Shown here one piece after another: positions 16,829-24,508 of a DNA stretch of 64,000 nucleotides. Position 1 is the first letter of the stretch, and each line of letters opens with the position of its first letter. The notes beneath the pieces are model-generated. The model was not told the origin of the DNA. It searched no databases and saw only the letters and a list, made by a program, of their open reading frames with translations. The DNA is from Rhizobium leguminosarum (GTDB lineage Bacteria > Pseudomonadota > Alphaproteobacteria > Rhizobiales > Rhizobiaceae). Made by a program: the position numbers and the translations under genes. Location: assembly GCF_001652265.1 (NCBI RefSeq), contig NZ_LWBS01000461.1:1-64000 (forward strand), read 5' to 3'.

Positions 16829-17515
16829 ATGAATACCAATATTAAATCAGACTGTCAACAAATACTGAACAATGGCGAAACTGATTTGTCCGTAATTGGT
16901 ATGGACGATTGGAGCGACATCGTATCGAGCGCCGTTGTGCGCCCGGTCGCAACTGTCGTAGAAGACGTGCTTGCAGAGATTGACGCAATCCCGGTCACGG
17001 CGGAGTTTTTGATGATCCGCGACACGCCCCAGGAAGTGAAGACAGCGGCGATTTCCGCTGAAGCCGAAGCAGAACTTGACGCAGTTCTAGCTGACTTGGA
17101 CCTCGGCGAAGCGCCGACCGAACGCCGGCATCAAAAGCTCGCGAAGCTCTACCACGACCAGCACCGGGCGGATATCGATCACCATAAGCGTTACGGACAT
17201 ATTGCGCAGGGGCTTGATGCTATCGATGAATGGCGCACGACCGAAGCTGGCAAGGAACACCGGAAGCTCACCCGGAAGGAGAAGCGGCACCTCAAGGCGC
17301 TTCAAGAGGGCCGTGTGATTAAGCCGCGCCGTTCGACCCTTTCGAAGGAAGAGAAGGACAAGGCCAATGCCGAACGGCAGGCGAAGCACCGGGCGACAGT
17401 CCCTGCTTCCAAGCGGAGCATCGACCGGCAGACGCGGCGCAAAAATGCCAAGAAGAAAACGCTAGCCGAAGCCGACGCAGCGCTTCAGGCGATCAAGGAT
17501 AACGCCCCGTTCTGA
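16829..17515 (+). CDS. Unknown protein with very basic C-terminus, containing a repeat copy
   Basis: A 228-residue product if ATG 16829 is used; no good ribosome binding site is present, and a TTG at 16808 or an ATG at 16902 are alternatives. The N-terminal half is acidic (AEAEAELDAVLADLDLGEAP). The C-terminal half is rich in Lys/Arg (RKLTRKEKRHLKALQ, TLSKEEKDKANAERQ, QTRRKNAKKKT), suggesting nucleic-acid binding. No family is recognised. Its codons for HKRYGHI are the fourth exact copy of AAGCGTTACGGACAT. Located between two strong terminators, it is probably transcribed alone. It could be a replication or packaging helper specific to the element. Confidence 0.6.
   Translation: MNTNIKSDCQQILNNGETDLSVIGMDDWSDIVSSAVVRPVATVVEDVLAEIDAIPVTAEFLMIRDTPQEVKTAAISAEAEAELDAVLADLDLGEAPTERRHQKLAKLYHDQHRADIDHHKRYGHIAQGLDAIDEWRTTEAGKEHRKLTRKEKRHLKALQEGRVIKPRRSTLSKEEKDKANAERQAKHRATVPASKRSIDRQTRRKNAKKKTLAEADAALQAIKDNAPF
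17186..17200 (+). repeat. Fourth copy of AAGCGTTACGGACAT, inside a gene
   Basis: An exact copy of the 15-bp repeat, with the same ACCAT prefix as the first copy, lying in the coding region of the 16829-17515 gene, about 950 bases from the upstream cluster. Its conservation inside codons suggests the DNA itself is read by a protein. Confidence 0.85.
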
Positions 17516-17585
17516 CCTCGCGCACGACCTACCGCGCTCGCCTTAGATCCCCGCTATAAATTGAGTGTCGGTTGTCGGGACCGAT

Positions 17586-17655
17586 CTCGCCGGGTGCTTG
17601 TTGACACTGCCCCGGCGAGGGGCACCCCTTCTTAAAGCATGGCGAAGGGGTGCCC
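17586..17655 (+). terminator. Two tandem hairpins
   Basis: CTCGCCGGG (17586-17594) pairs with CCCGGCGAG (17611-17619). It is immediately followed by a 12-bp perfect stem, GGGCACCCCTTC (17620-17631) with GAAGGGGTGCCC (17644-17655). Together they should strongly stop transcription between the 16829 gene and the small-gene operon. Confidence 0.75.
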
Positions 17656-17672
17656 ATCAAACCCCAAGATAG

Positions 17673-17709
17673 TAAGTAAGGATTTACTTATTATAATTTG
17701 AATTCAAAT
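17673..17709 (+). promoter_or_regulatory. Two perfect palindromes in an AT-rich promoter region
   Basis: TAAGTAA-GGAT-TTACTTA (17673-17690) and the 14-bp full palindrome ATTTGAATTCAAAT (17696-17709) lie side by side in the AT-rich gap after the tandem hairpins. They are about 80 bases before the first small gene. They look like operators for one or two dimeric regulators controlling the 17790-18869 operon. Confidence 0.5.
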
Positions 17710-17789
17710 ACTTAAACCAAAATCTTCTTGCCAAATCACTTGCATTGAATCATCGGTGTTTCTGTCAACAAGCAACAAGGAATTCCTCT

Positions 17790-18005
17790 ATGCCGGATCA
17801 GTTCATTCACGCCGACACCTATCACCGGGCTCTCGACGGCCTCGAAGCCATCGCCCGGACCTTCGAACCGGCAGCGCCCGACGATCTCCGCACCCGGATT
17901 ATCGAAGTGCTCGGCGATCTCGGCATTTGGCCGGAAGACTGCTTGGAAGAACAGCACGTCATGACGCCGCGTTTGGTCGCTTTTGATGATCGGGAGGCCG
18001 CATAA
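17790..18005 (+). CDS. Small unknown protein, first gene of right-arm operon
   Basis: A 71-residue acidic protein (MPDQFIHADTYHRALDGLEAI, then ARTFEPAAPDDLRTRIIEVLGDLG). Start ATG 17790 is supported by AAGGA 8 bases upstream; an in-frame ATG at 17745 lacks one. Its TAA overlaps the next ATG by one base. It looks helical, has no signal peptide and no recognised family. Confidence 0.65.
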   Translation: MPDQFIHADTYHRALDGLEAIARTFEPAAPDDLRTRIIEVLGDLGIWPEDCLEEQHVMTPRLVAFDDREAA

Positions 18006-18193
18006 TGCCGATGCCGAAGAACACGCCCGCCGTCTTTGACGAAATTCTTGCTGACTACCGGCATGGCACTATCGACGCTGACGCAGTCCGCAAACGCATC
18101 GCCGACGCGATCAAGGCCGATCCGGCGTTGCAGAAGTTCAAGGACGAGCATCTTGCGTGGACGGACTACGACGACACCGTCGAATGGCTCTGA
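18005..18193 (+). CDS. Small unknown protein
   Basis: A 62-residue, mostly helical, charged protein (MPMPKNTPAVFDEILADYRHG, then TIDADAVRKRIADAIKADPALQ, ending DYDDTVEWL). It overlaps the preceding stop by one base, so it is translationally coupled. No family recognised. Size and acidity are typical of phage early-region or anti-repressor-type micro-proteins, but no role can be assigned. Confidence 0.6.
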   Translation: MPMPKNTPAVFDEILADYRHGTIDADAVRKRIADAIKADPALQKFKDEHLAWTDYDDTVEWL

Positions 18194-18243
18194 TTCAGCT
18201 TGGCCCGCCTTCATGGCGGGCCTCTTCTTCCCAAGGAAGTGCC

Positions 18244-18450
18244 ATGACCAATAAATACCAGGGGCTCACGCCGAAAGAAGCCGACGACCTCATGACCGGC
18301 CTTATCGGGGTGATCGTTTGCGCAGAACTCGACACGGCCCGCAGAATGACGCCTGCCGAGTGGAACGGCCGGGACATTTTCCAATGGTCCGATAGCATTG
18401 CGAGCGCGATCTATGACGCGGTCCAGAATCGTCTTCGCGCGGTGCCATGA
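18244..18450 (+). CDS. Small unknown protein
   Basis: A 68-residue protein (MTNKYQGLTPKEADDLMTGL, IGVIVCAELDTARRMTPAEW, NGRDIFQWSDSIASAIYDAV, QNRLRAVP). An AAGGAA ribosome binding site precedes ATG 18244. A 50-base gap with a GGCCCGCC...GGCGGGCC hairpin (about 18201-18222) separates it from the previous gene. Its stop overlaps the next start (ATGA). Function unknown. Confidence 0.6.
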   Translation: MTNKYQGLTPKEADDLMTGLIGVIVCAELDTARRMTPAEWNGRDIFQWSDSIASAIYDAVQNRLRAVP

Positions 18451-18869
18451 AGACGCGTGCTGAACGGCAGCGCGAACGTAGAAAACAATGGTTTGTTAAA
18501 GCCGAAGTCGAAGACTTCATTCGCCGAGAATATCCGGCCTGCCCAGAATTTGCCGTTGTCTACTTCGCGACCCGGATTTGCACCGTTCCGAAGAACTGGC
18601 GAAGCACACCGATCGCGACGGCCGTTGACGCTACGATGCAGAACGAACTTCGGCACCAACTGACCGATTACGATCAGCTAATGTTAGTGGGCGTCCAGCG
18701 AAAAGAAGCCCGGCGACGAGTGCAGCCGAAGGTCAACGCCATGATTGATAGCTGGAAGAAAGCGGAGTCCCTCGTGGCCCGCGCAGTTCAGGAGAGGACT
18801 GACCCGCGCGAATTTGCGGCCGAGCTGCTGGTCACCGACAAGATCATAATGGATCGCCTCGGTAAGTGA
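18447..18869 (+). CDS. Unknown basic protein
   Basis: A 140-residue protein, strongly basic at the N-terminus (MKTRAERQRERRKQWFVKAE) and helical, with KEARRRVQPKVNAMIDSWKKAESLVARAVQERTDPREF in the C-terminal half. Overlap with the 18244 gene suggests one operon of four small genes. The composition fits nucleic-acid binding, for example a replication or recombination accessory protein. No family recognised. Confidence 0.6.
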   Translation: MKTRAERQRERRKQWFVKAEVEDFIRREYPACPEFAVVYFATRICTVPKNWRSTPIATAVDATMQNELRHQLTDYDQLMLVGVQRKEARRRVQPKVNAMIDSWKKAESLVARAVQERTDPREFAAELLVTDKIIMDRLGK

Positions 18870-18943
18870 TCGGCACTAGACGCGGACGCGTATGGCGAGG
18901 CGAGAATCTCGCCGTTACCGGCGAGTCTCTACCTGCCGAATGT

Positions 18944-19564
18944 TCACTTTATGGAATCGAAAGGCTTCGATGCGCGCTCGTCTATCGACGCGTCCGCGCC
19001 TTCACACGCCCCCTTGACGCCATCAACCAAAGAAGAGCGGAGCGACGCCGTGTTTTTCATAATACTTGTTATGTATTCTTTATTTGCTTTTGCTTTACGT
19101 TCGTCCAAACCAACAAGATCCAATGCGGAAATTCTCTCTGCGTCTGCCTCGACCAATCTTCCAATGTCGTCGCTTATTTGATTAACGGCCGGAATAATAT
19201 TATAACAATACAATCCTTTCGTGCTTCTGAGCAGGTCGCCCATTATCAAGCCGTAGAGCTGCGCCTTTTGCAAATCCATGTTCGCACTGGGGCTGCCATG
19301 TGTTTTCAGAAAGAGTGTTATCTCGGATATAGCCCAACTCTTCAGGTCGGGACTTGCCTTGTCGTTAGCTACAACTTCGCTTGCATACCGGAACCGCTCA
19401 AACTCTTCCTTATCCGCGTTGAGAACGTGGCTTAAAAGGACCGTGAGAAGCGGAATTAAGATAAGCGAAATCGGCGGCACCCACCGCTCAACATGAGACC
19501 AAACCCCCGCTCTCACCTGTTTGTTGGCGATCGCATCATCGCCCTTGTTAGAAACAGCGCCCAC
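18944..19564 (-). CDS. Single-pass membrane protein, cargo candidate
   Basis: A 206-residue protein coded against the direction of the rest of the element. After a short cytoplasmic start, one membrane helix (VERWVPPISLILIPLLTVLLSHVL, about residues 25-48) leads to a mostly helical soluble part. There follow SWAISEITLFLKTHGSPSANMDLQKAQLYG and a run of charged helices. The sequence is clearly more AT-rich than the head operon (for example around 19050-19300). Reverse orientation, unusual composition and position at the element's end are features of 'moron' cargo genes, including defence genes, but no defence family is recognised. Confidence 0.6.
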   Translation of the reverse strand: MGAVSNKGDDAIANKQVRAGVWSHVERWVPPISLILIPLLTVLLSHVLNADKEEFERFRYASEVVANDKASPDLKSWAISEITLFLKTHGSPSANMDLQKAQLYGLIMGDLLRSTKGLYCYNIIPAVNQISDDIGRLVEADAERISALDLVGLDERKAKANKEYITSIMKNTASLRSSLVDGVKGACEGADASIDERASKPFDSIK

Positions 19565-19992
19565 AGAATCATCTCCACCAAGAATGTCGGCGATGATGCG
19601 GTGTTACGACGCTCGGGTGCAACCGGCAATTAACGCCAAGCAGAGAAGAGAACAACAGGGGATCCGCCGCGCGTTCAATTCGCGCTATGTCAATGACGCA
19701 TATACTTAATCCACGTTATCCACATTGGACTCACAGATTTGTGCGCCAACGCAACGAATCCTGTGGGATTGCCGCTTGACAGCTATTGCTCAACCACCGT
19801 TTGCGATAAATTGGTCGTGTCTCGAATCAGTCGAGCACCCGACAGGATGACCTGCCGGGCAACTCGTGGAGCCGCACACGAATGGACCGGCGCGGCAGGC
19901 TGGCAACACTATGGTTACTCCCTGAACAAGATGACCCTAGCGCGATTTGCCATGCTGAACAAGCCGGGATGCCCCAAGGAGGGGCTTCCAGT
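19565..19992. promoter_or_regulatory. Non-coding gap with one perfect DnaA box
   Basis: About 430 bases with no supported gene. TTATCCACA at 19716-19724 is a perfect DnaA-box consensus; TAATCCACG just before it (19707-19715) is a weaker match. TTGACA at 19776-19781 could be a -35 element but lacks a well-spaced -10. The ribosome binding site AAGGAGGGG near 19976 belongs to the next gene. A single box is weak evidence for an origin. Confidence 0.35.
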
Positions 19993-20169
19993 ATGTCGAA
20001 AGTATCACCGGCGGTGACGCCGGAAATGGCAGCTAAGATCAAGCACTACCTGATTACAGACATGGCGCAGCACGATATTGCGGCCATGTTCAAAATCAAT
20101 CAGGGACGCGTGAGCGAGATCAAGACAGGCAAGAAGTTCGGTGATGTTGCGCCGATGGGCGGTGCGTGA
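19993..20169 (+). CDS. Small helix-turn-helix protein
   Basis: A 58-residue protein starting ATG 19993 behind AAGGAGGGG. The stretch MAAKIKHYLITDMAQHDIAAMFKINQGRVSEIKTGKKF forms a recognisable helix-turn-helix of the kind that recognises DNA and is common in small rhizobial prophage proteins. It could be the excisionase/directionality factor or the repressor, since it is the only such small protein near attR. Its stop overlaps the next start. Confidence 0.65.
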   Translation: MSKVSPAVTPEMAAKIKHYLITDMAQHDIAAMFKINQGRVSEIKTGKKFGDVAPMGGA

Positions 20170-20309
20170 TGGCAAAAAAGCAGTCTTCATCACCCATTTC
20201 GAGCCTTGCCGGGAAGATATTGTCCGGCGGTAAGAAGGCGACCCAAGCCGATGTGAAAAAACTTGCTGCGTCCGTCCTTTCTCAAGACGAAAAAAAGGGC
20301 AAACGATAG
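20169..20309 (+). CDS. 46-residue basic micro-protein
   Basis: ATG 20169 overlaps the preceding TGA by one base. The product (MAKKQSSSPISSLAGKILSG, then GKKATQADVKKLAASVLSQD, ending EKKGKR) is short, basic and probably helical. Translational coupling with the HTH gene and a terminator 9 bases after the stop argue that it is real. I recognise the pattern 'SLAGKILS...ADVKKLAASVLSQ' from small phage proteins of unknown function. Confidence 0.6.
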   Translation: MAKKQSSSPISSLAGKILSGGKKATQADVKKLAASVLSQDEKKGKR

Positions 20310-20317
20310 TCTAGTTC

Positions 20318-20344
20318 GGCCCGCCGGCCAGTAACCGGCGGGCC
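20318..20344 (+). terminator. Terminator hairpin
   Basis: A perfect 10-bp stem, GGCCCGCCGG (20318-20327) and CCGGCGGGCC (20335-20344), 9 bases after the 46-residue gene; followed by a C/T-rich run. Confidence 0.7.
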
Positions 20345-20367
20345 TCCCCTCTCTCTCCGGTGTCCAC

Positions 20368-21192
20368 GTGAAGAATTTTTATAGAATTTCATTCGCTATC
20401 TGCGTGTGTATCGCGGTAGCGTCCCTAAGTTATACGCTTTGGCTCAAGCATGACTATGACAATTTACGAGACAACCTAAAGCGAGAAGCGGCCTCTGCTG
20501 CTCGGGAATCTAAAACGGTGTGTGTGGAAACGGGTGCTCCGCCCGCTCAAACATGCATCGTCAAGCAACTTGATGACGACGACAAACTTGATTGGAATAT
20601 TCAGGAGCAAACTGCAGACTGGACATTTGGGACGCTCCTGGTTGGGATCGTGGGGGCGCTTAGTGGGCTTTTGGGTCTCTTCTGGATTCGTCAGACGTTG
20701 CTAGCGGCTAATCGTGCGAACGAGATCAGTCGCGAAGCATTCGTTACAGGGGAGCGCGCTTGGATCTTCACCGAAATCCAACCGGATGGAGAAAGTGAGG
20801 TAGATGAACACGGGAACTGGAATTTCCCGATCGTGATCGTGAATACAAATTACGGCAAGACGGTCGGGCTGAAAGTTCACAGCAACATCGCCTCATGCCC
20901 AATGGGCAAGGAACGCGAGATTCTTGAGAAGTTGTGTGAAGAAAGCCGCCGCCTACCATTCGACGATGGCGTCCTATTGGCTCCTGGCGAGACATTCCGG
21001 AGGGAATGGAAATGGGGCTATCAACCCGGTGAATGGGAAGGAAAGCTAAAACCATATGAATACGTTGCAAGGATGCTCGTTGGTTGCGTCACCTATGAAA
21101 CCCCTTTCGGCACAGGAACCCATCAAACAGCGTTTGTTTATATTGTTGAAGGCAACGAGCTAAAAAAGTGGTCAGGCGGGTTCGCGAACTAG
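20368..21192 (+). CDS. Two-pass membrane protein, cargo candidate
   Basis: A 274-residue protein starting GTG 20368. The first membrane helix is at about residues 5-25 (ISFAICVCIAVASLSYTLWL). A ~60-residue loop with two cysteines follows (VCVETGAPPAQTCIV), then a second helix (TFGTLLVGIVGALSGLLGLFW, about 85-106). The rest is a C-terminal cytosolic beta-rich domain (AWIFTEI, FPIVIVNTNYGKTVGLKVH, YVARMLVGCVTYETPFG). This layout is frequent among accessory genes of rhizobial prophages and islands, function unknown. It is AT-richer than the head genes and adjacent to attR, so it is probably cargo. No in-view ribosome binding site. Confidence 0.62.
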   Translation: MKNFYRISFAICVCIAVASLSYTLWLKHDYDNLRDNLKREAASAARESKTVCVETGAPPAQTCIVKQLDDDDKLDWNIQEQTADWTFGTLLVGIVGALSGLLGLFWIRQTLLAANRANEISREAFVTGERAWIFTEIQPDGESEVDEHGNWNFPIVIVNTNYGKTVGLKVHSNIASCPMGKEREILEKLCEESRRLPFDDGVLLAPGETFRREWKWGYQPGEWEGKLKPYEYVARMLVGCVTYETPFGTGTHQTAFVYIVEGNELKKWSGGFAN

Positions 21193-21259
21193 ACTGGGTA
21201 AAAATGAGCTTGTCGCGCAGATGCAGAAGCGATACTGGTTAGGCAACAGAAAGCCGACC

Positions 21260-21305
21260 GTAACAGCGTTACAAAGAGTGAAAATAACCATTGAATTTCA
21301 ATGGT
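21260..21305 (+). promoter_or_regulatory. Inverted repeats beside attR
   Basis: GTAAC-AGC-GTTAC (21260-21272) and ACCATTGAA-T-TTCAATGGT (21287-21305) lie within 50 bases of attR. The first shares its GTTACA half-site with the palindrome beside attL. They are candidates for integrase/excisionase arm sites, and the second could also be a terminator. Confidence 0.4.
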
Positions 21306-21309
21306 CTAT

Positions 21310-21338
21310 GGGAGTTCGAATCTCTCCACTCCGACCAT
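21310..21338 (+). repeat. attR, 29-bp direct repeat
   Basis: An exact copy of 3050-3078, the tRNA-Pro 3' end, with no other tRNA sequence upstream. It marks the right border of the element; normal core genes begin immediately after it. Confidence 0.93.
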
Positions 21339-21402
21339 TCAAATATCCCGATATTGTTGAATTCCTTGACAGGCGCAGCGCAGCTTGCGGTTATACGCGC
21401 CG

Positions 21403-21891
21403 TTACTTCATCTTTTTCGTCGTCGTGGCGCTGACGATCCTGTCGCCAGGCTTGATTCCGAGTTTGGCAACGATGCCGGCATTGAGTTCGACGACGTATT
21501 TCACCGCGCTCATCGAATCGATGATGTCACGCGAATAGGGCACTGCCTTTTCCTTGATGTGGCGAATCGTGCCGGTGTCGTCGGCAAAGAGCATGTCGAG
21601 CGGTAGGATGGTGTTTTCCATCCACATGGTGACGCGCCTTGGCTCGTCGAAATCGAAGATCATGCCGGCATCGTCGGGCATCACCTTGCGAAACATCAGT
21701 CCGCGGGCGCGCTGATCCGGGGTCGAGGCAATCTCGACAGTGAAATGCAGCACCTTGCCCGCCGCGGTCTGGATGAGCAGCGGCTCCTTGTCGAACCGCA
21801 TCTGCTCCTCGGCCAAAGCCGGCAGCGCGACCATGAAAAAAAGCGCCAATATGGCGCTTCTGATGGCATCAAATAGGATTAGGCCGCGCAT
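21403..21891 (-). CDS. DUF192 family exported protein
   Basis: A 162-residue protein with an N-terminal signal (AILALFFMVALPALAEE). The DUF192 core follows: FTVEIASTPDQRARGLMFRK, GMIFDFDEPRRVTMWMENTILPLDMLFAD and AVKYVVELNAGIVAKLGIKPGDRI. The family has a beta-barrel fold and unknown function. It starts 2 bases after the stop of the cold-shock gene on the same strand, so the two form an operon, an arrangement frequent in rhizobia. It is the first core gene past attR. Confidence 0.87.
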   Translation of the reverse strand: MRGLILFDAIRSAILALFFMVALPALAEEQMRFDKEPLLIQTAAGKVLHFTVEIASTPDQRARGLMFRKVMPDDAGMIFDFDEPRRVTMWMENTILPLDMLFADDTGTIRHIKEKAVPYSRDIIDSMSAVKYVVELNAGIVAKLGIKPGDRIVSATTTKKMK

Positions 21892-21893
21892 GT

Positions 21894-22472
21894 TCAGTGC
21901 GACCGGCTTGCCGGGCTCGGAACGTCAGGATGGATCTCTGCGGCCATCAGGCCCTTTTCGCCGTCGCCGAAGCGGACGAGGACCACCTGGCCGGGGCGCA
22001 GTTCCGTCAGGCCGAAGCGGCGGAGCGTTTCCATGTGCACGAAGATGTCTTCGGTGCCCTCGCCGCGCGTCAGGAAGCCGAAGCCCTTGGTGCGGTTGAA
22101 CCACTTGACGAGCGCACGCTCGAGCCCGCTCGTCGCGGTGACCTGCACATGGGTGCGCACCGGCGGCAGCTGCGAGGGATGAACCGCGGTCGACTGGTCC
22201 ATCGAGAGGATCTTGAAAGCCTGATAGCCACGCTCGCGGCGCTGGATGAGGGCGACGATGCGCGTTCCCTCGAGAATCGTTTGGTAACCGTCGCGGCGCA
22301 GGCAGGTCACGTGCAGAAGAACATCCTGCATGCCGTTGTCTGGCACGATGAAGCCGAAACCCTTGGCGACGTCGAACCACTTGACGACGCCGGTGATTTC
22401 AACAAGATCGACCGCCTCTCCTGATAGCTCGTCGAGGTCGGAGTATTCGTTCGATGAAATCCTGTCAGCCAT
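21894..22472 (-). CDS. Cold-shock protein with two CSD domains
   Basis: A 192-residue protein with two cold-shock domains, each carrying the RNP1-like motif: [18 protein letters not shown] (about residues 28-45) and [28 protein letters not shown] (about 118-145). Such proteins bind single-stranded RNA or DNA and act as chaperones or anti-terminators. Tandem-CSD proteins of this size are typical of alphaproteobacteria. DUF192 follows in the same operon. Confidence 0.92.
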   Translation of the reverse strand: MADRISSNEYSDLDELSGEAVDLVEITGVVKWFDVAKGFGFIVPDNGMQDVLLHVTCLRRDGYQTILEGTRIVALIQRRERGYQAFKILSMDQSTAVHPSQLPPVRTHVQVTATSGLERALVKWFNRTKGFGFLTRGEGTEDIFVHMETLRRFGLTELRPGQVVLVRFGDGEKGLMAAEIHPDVPSPASRSH

Positions 22473-22667
22473 TGTCGCCAGCCCCTCGAATACGCGTCAC
22501 ACTGTTACGGTTAACTGATTCTTGAAATCAAGATTAACATCTTGGTAACGGATAAGCGCAAGTCCTAGTTTTCGGTTATTCCCAGGTGCACATTTTATAA
22601 AGATGACTTGCCCGAAGCTGACCTCGGCTCGCCGAAAAAAGCTAGCCCCAATAAAGGAGTAAATAGA

Positions 22668-23108
22668 ATGCGTTATCTTCATACAATGGTTCGCGTCAAA
22701 GACCTGGACGCCTCGCTTGCCTTTTACACCACGCTGTTCGGGCTGGAGGAGATTCGCCGCCACGAAAACGATAAGGGCCGCTTCACCCTGGTTTTCCTGG
22801 CTGCTCGCGACGATCTCGACCGTGCGCGCAGCGAAAAGGCCCCCTGCCTCGAGCTTACCTACAATTGGGACACGGAAGATTATAGCGGAGGTCGCAATTT
22901 CGGCCACCTTGCTTATGAGGTCGACGATATTTACGCGACCTGCCAGAATCTGATGGACAACGGCGTCACCATCAACCGGCCGCCGCGCGACGGGAACATG
23001 GCCTTCGTGCGCTCGCCCGACGGCATCTCGATCGAAATCCTGCAAAAGGGCAGCCCACTTCCGGCCGCCGAACCCTGGGTCTCGATGGGCAATACCGGCG
23101 CCTGGTAA
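22668..23108 (+). CDS. gloA: Lactoylglutathione lyase (glyoxalase I)
   Basis: A 146-residue VOC-fold enzyme that turns the methylglyoxal-glutathione hemithioacetal into S-lactoylglutathione. Metal-binding residues are visible: His5 (LHTMVRV), Glu in CLELTYNW, His in NFGHLAYEVDDI and Glu in ISIEIL. Start ATG 22668 follows AAGGAG by 8 bases. It is followed by a terminator with a T-run, so it is monocistronic. Confidence 0.93.
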   Translation: MRYLHTMVRVKDLDASLAFYTTLFGLEEIRRHENDKGRFTLVFLAARDDLDRARSEKAPCLELTYNWDTEDYSGGRNFGHLAYEVDDIYATCQNLMDNGVTINRPPRDGNMAFVRSPDGISIEILQKGSPLPAAEPWVSMGNTGAW

Positions 23109-23117
23109 GGCTTTTCG

Positions 23118-23149
23118 CCGCAAGGCTTTTGCGAGGCTTGCGGTTTTTT
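23118..23149 (+). terminator. Rho-independent terminator of gloA
   Basis: CCGCAAG (23118-23124) pairs with CTTGCGG (23137-23143), followed by six T bases. Confidence 0.85.
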
Positions 23150-23273
23150 CGATTTCGGGTCCGGCCAGTGCCTTGGCGCTTGCCGCGATCCGGCCCCGCA
23201 GGCAATCTCCTGGCGACTCGAAGCGGAAGAGGGCGTTTTTCGCTTATTTTCCGCATCAACTGGAGACTGTCGC

Positions 23274-24329
23274 TTGCGTAAGATGCAGATGCGGATGCCC
23301 GTGACGGGCGCTTTGCTGATCGCCACCTCGGTGCTGGCGCTGCCCGGCTGCGCGTCGGACAAGAAGGCGCTCGATTCGGCGGCGGTGGTTCCGGCTGTGC
23401 CGGCCGCAGCCACGGCGGCGCCTGCAGGCCCTGCCCCACGTTCGGTCTATACCGATCCCCGGCTCGTCAACGTCTCCGGCGCTCAAGCCGCGCCTCAGGT
23501 CGTGGCACAAGATCCGAATGCCGCCGCTCCGCCCGCCGATCCGGCGACAGCGGCGCCTGCCAATATCGGTGGGCTGGTCCTGCAGTCGACCCGGATCAAC
23601 GCGCAGGCGATGAGCATCTTTTCCGATCGCCAGCCGGCGCCGCAGAACAACAGCACGTCCACCGTCATTCAGCCGCAGGCCTATGTGCCGGTGGAAGGTG
23701 CAGTACCGGCGCGAACCAGCGTCTACAGCCAGCCGCCCGTGCCCACACAGCCGGCAGAGCCGGTGCTGCCGCAGCAATCCTCACAGAATAACAGCACGCA
23801 GCTTGCGCCTGTGCAGACAGCGTCGTTGGCGACGGGCAGCATTCCGACCTCGACGATGAACGCGCTCTACAGCGCGCCGCAGCAGAACCTGCTCGGCAGC
23901 CTCTCCGGCCTGCTGCACCAGGCCGCCCTGCCCGGCATGACGCGTATCGCGCCGAACGGGTTGCATCTCCAGAACGACAAGGTCGAGGTCGGTTGCTTCA
24001 AGCCCGATTTGCTGAAGGTGATCAAGACGGTCGAAAACCATTTCGGCCGGCCAGTTATCGTCACCTCCGGCTATCGCGACGACGAGCACAACCGCCTCGT
24101 CGGCGGCGCTGACGAATCGATGCACAAGAGCTGCGAGGCGGCCGACATCCAGATCGACGGTGTCGCAAAATGGGATATCGCCGCCTATATCCGCTCGTTG
24201 CCGGACCGCGGCGGCGTCGGCACCTATTGTCATACGGATTCGGTCCACCTCGATACCGGCAAAAGCCGTGACTGGAACTGGGGCTGCGGCGGCAAACGCG
24301 CGCCGATGACGACCGCACGAGCGATCTGA
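23274..24329 (+). CDS. Peptidase M15A/DUF882-type lipoprotein
   Basis: A 351-residue lipoprotein. The signal has a lipobox, LALPGC, with the lipidated Cys near residue 26. The middle is rich in Ala, Pro and Gln (about 35-220) and probably spans the periplasm. The C-terminal domain is YcbK-like M15A: VIVTSGYRDDEHNRLVGG, SMHKSCEAADIQIDG, and YCHTDSVHLD with zinc-ligand His/Asp residues. It likely trims or binds peptidoglycan. TTG 23274 is preceded by GGAGA 7 bases away; ATG 23283 is an alternative. Confidence 0.85.
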   Translation: MRKMQMRMPVTGALLIATSVLALPGCASDKKALDSAAVVPAVPAAATAAPAGPAPRSVYTDPRLVNVSGAQAAPQVVAQDPNAAAPPADPATAAPANIGGLVLQSTRINAQAMSIFSDRQPAPQNNSTSTVIQPQAYVPVEGAVPARTSVYSQPPVPTQPAEPVLPQQSSQNNSTQLAPVQTASLATGSIPTSTMNALYSAPQQNLLGSLSGLLHQAALPGMTRIAPNGLHLQNDKVEVGCFKPDLLKVIKTVENHFGRPVIVTSGYRDDEHNRLVGGADESMHKSCEAADIQIDGVAKWDIAAYIRSLPDRGGVGTYCHTDSVHLDTGKSRDWNWGCGGKRAPMTTARAI

Positions 24330-24479
24330 CGGCCGCGCGATTTTCGCATTACCTTACGGCAGCGCCACCTAGTCTCATTAAAGAAACAACCAGCAGCCTA
24401 TTGATTCAGCTTTAATAATCGACTTCTCGAACGCGCTCGGATTTCCTGTCATTTTTTTGAAAGAAACCGCAATTGCCGC

Positions 24480-24508
24480 TTGCGGGATTCAAAAGGCCTG
24501 ACTATAAG
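24480..24508 (+). promoter_or_regulatory. Promoter of first tRNA-Glu
   Basis: TTGCGG (24480-24485), a 17-base spacer and TATAAG (24503-24508), 18 bases before the tRNA. The same pair with the same spacing precedes the third copy. Confidence 0.7.
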
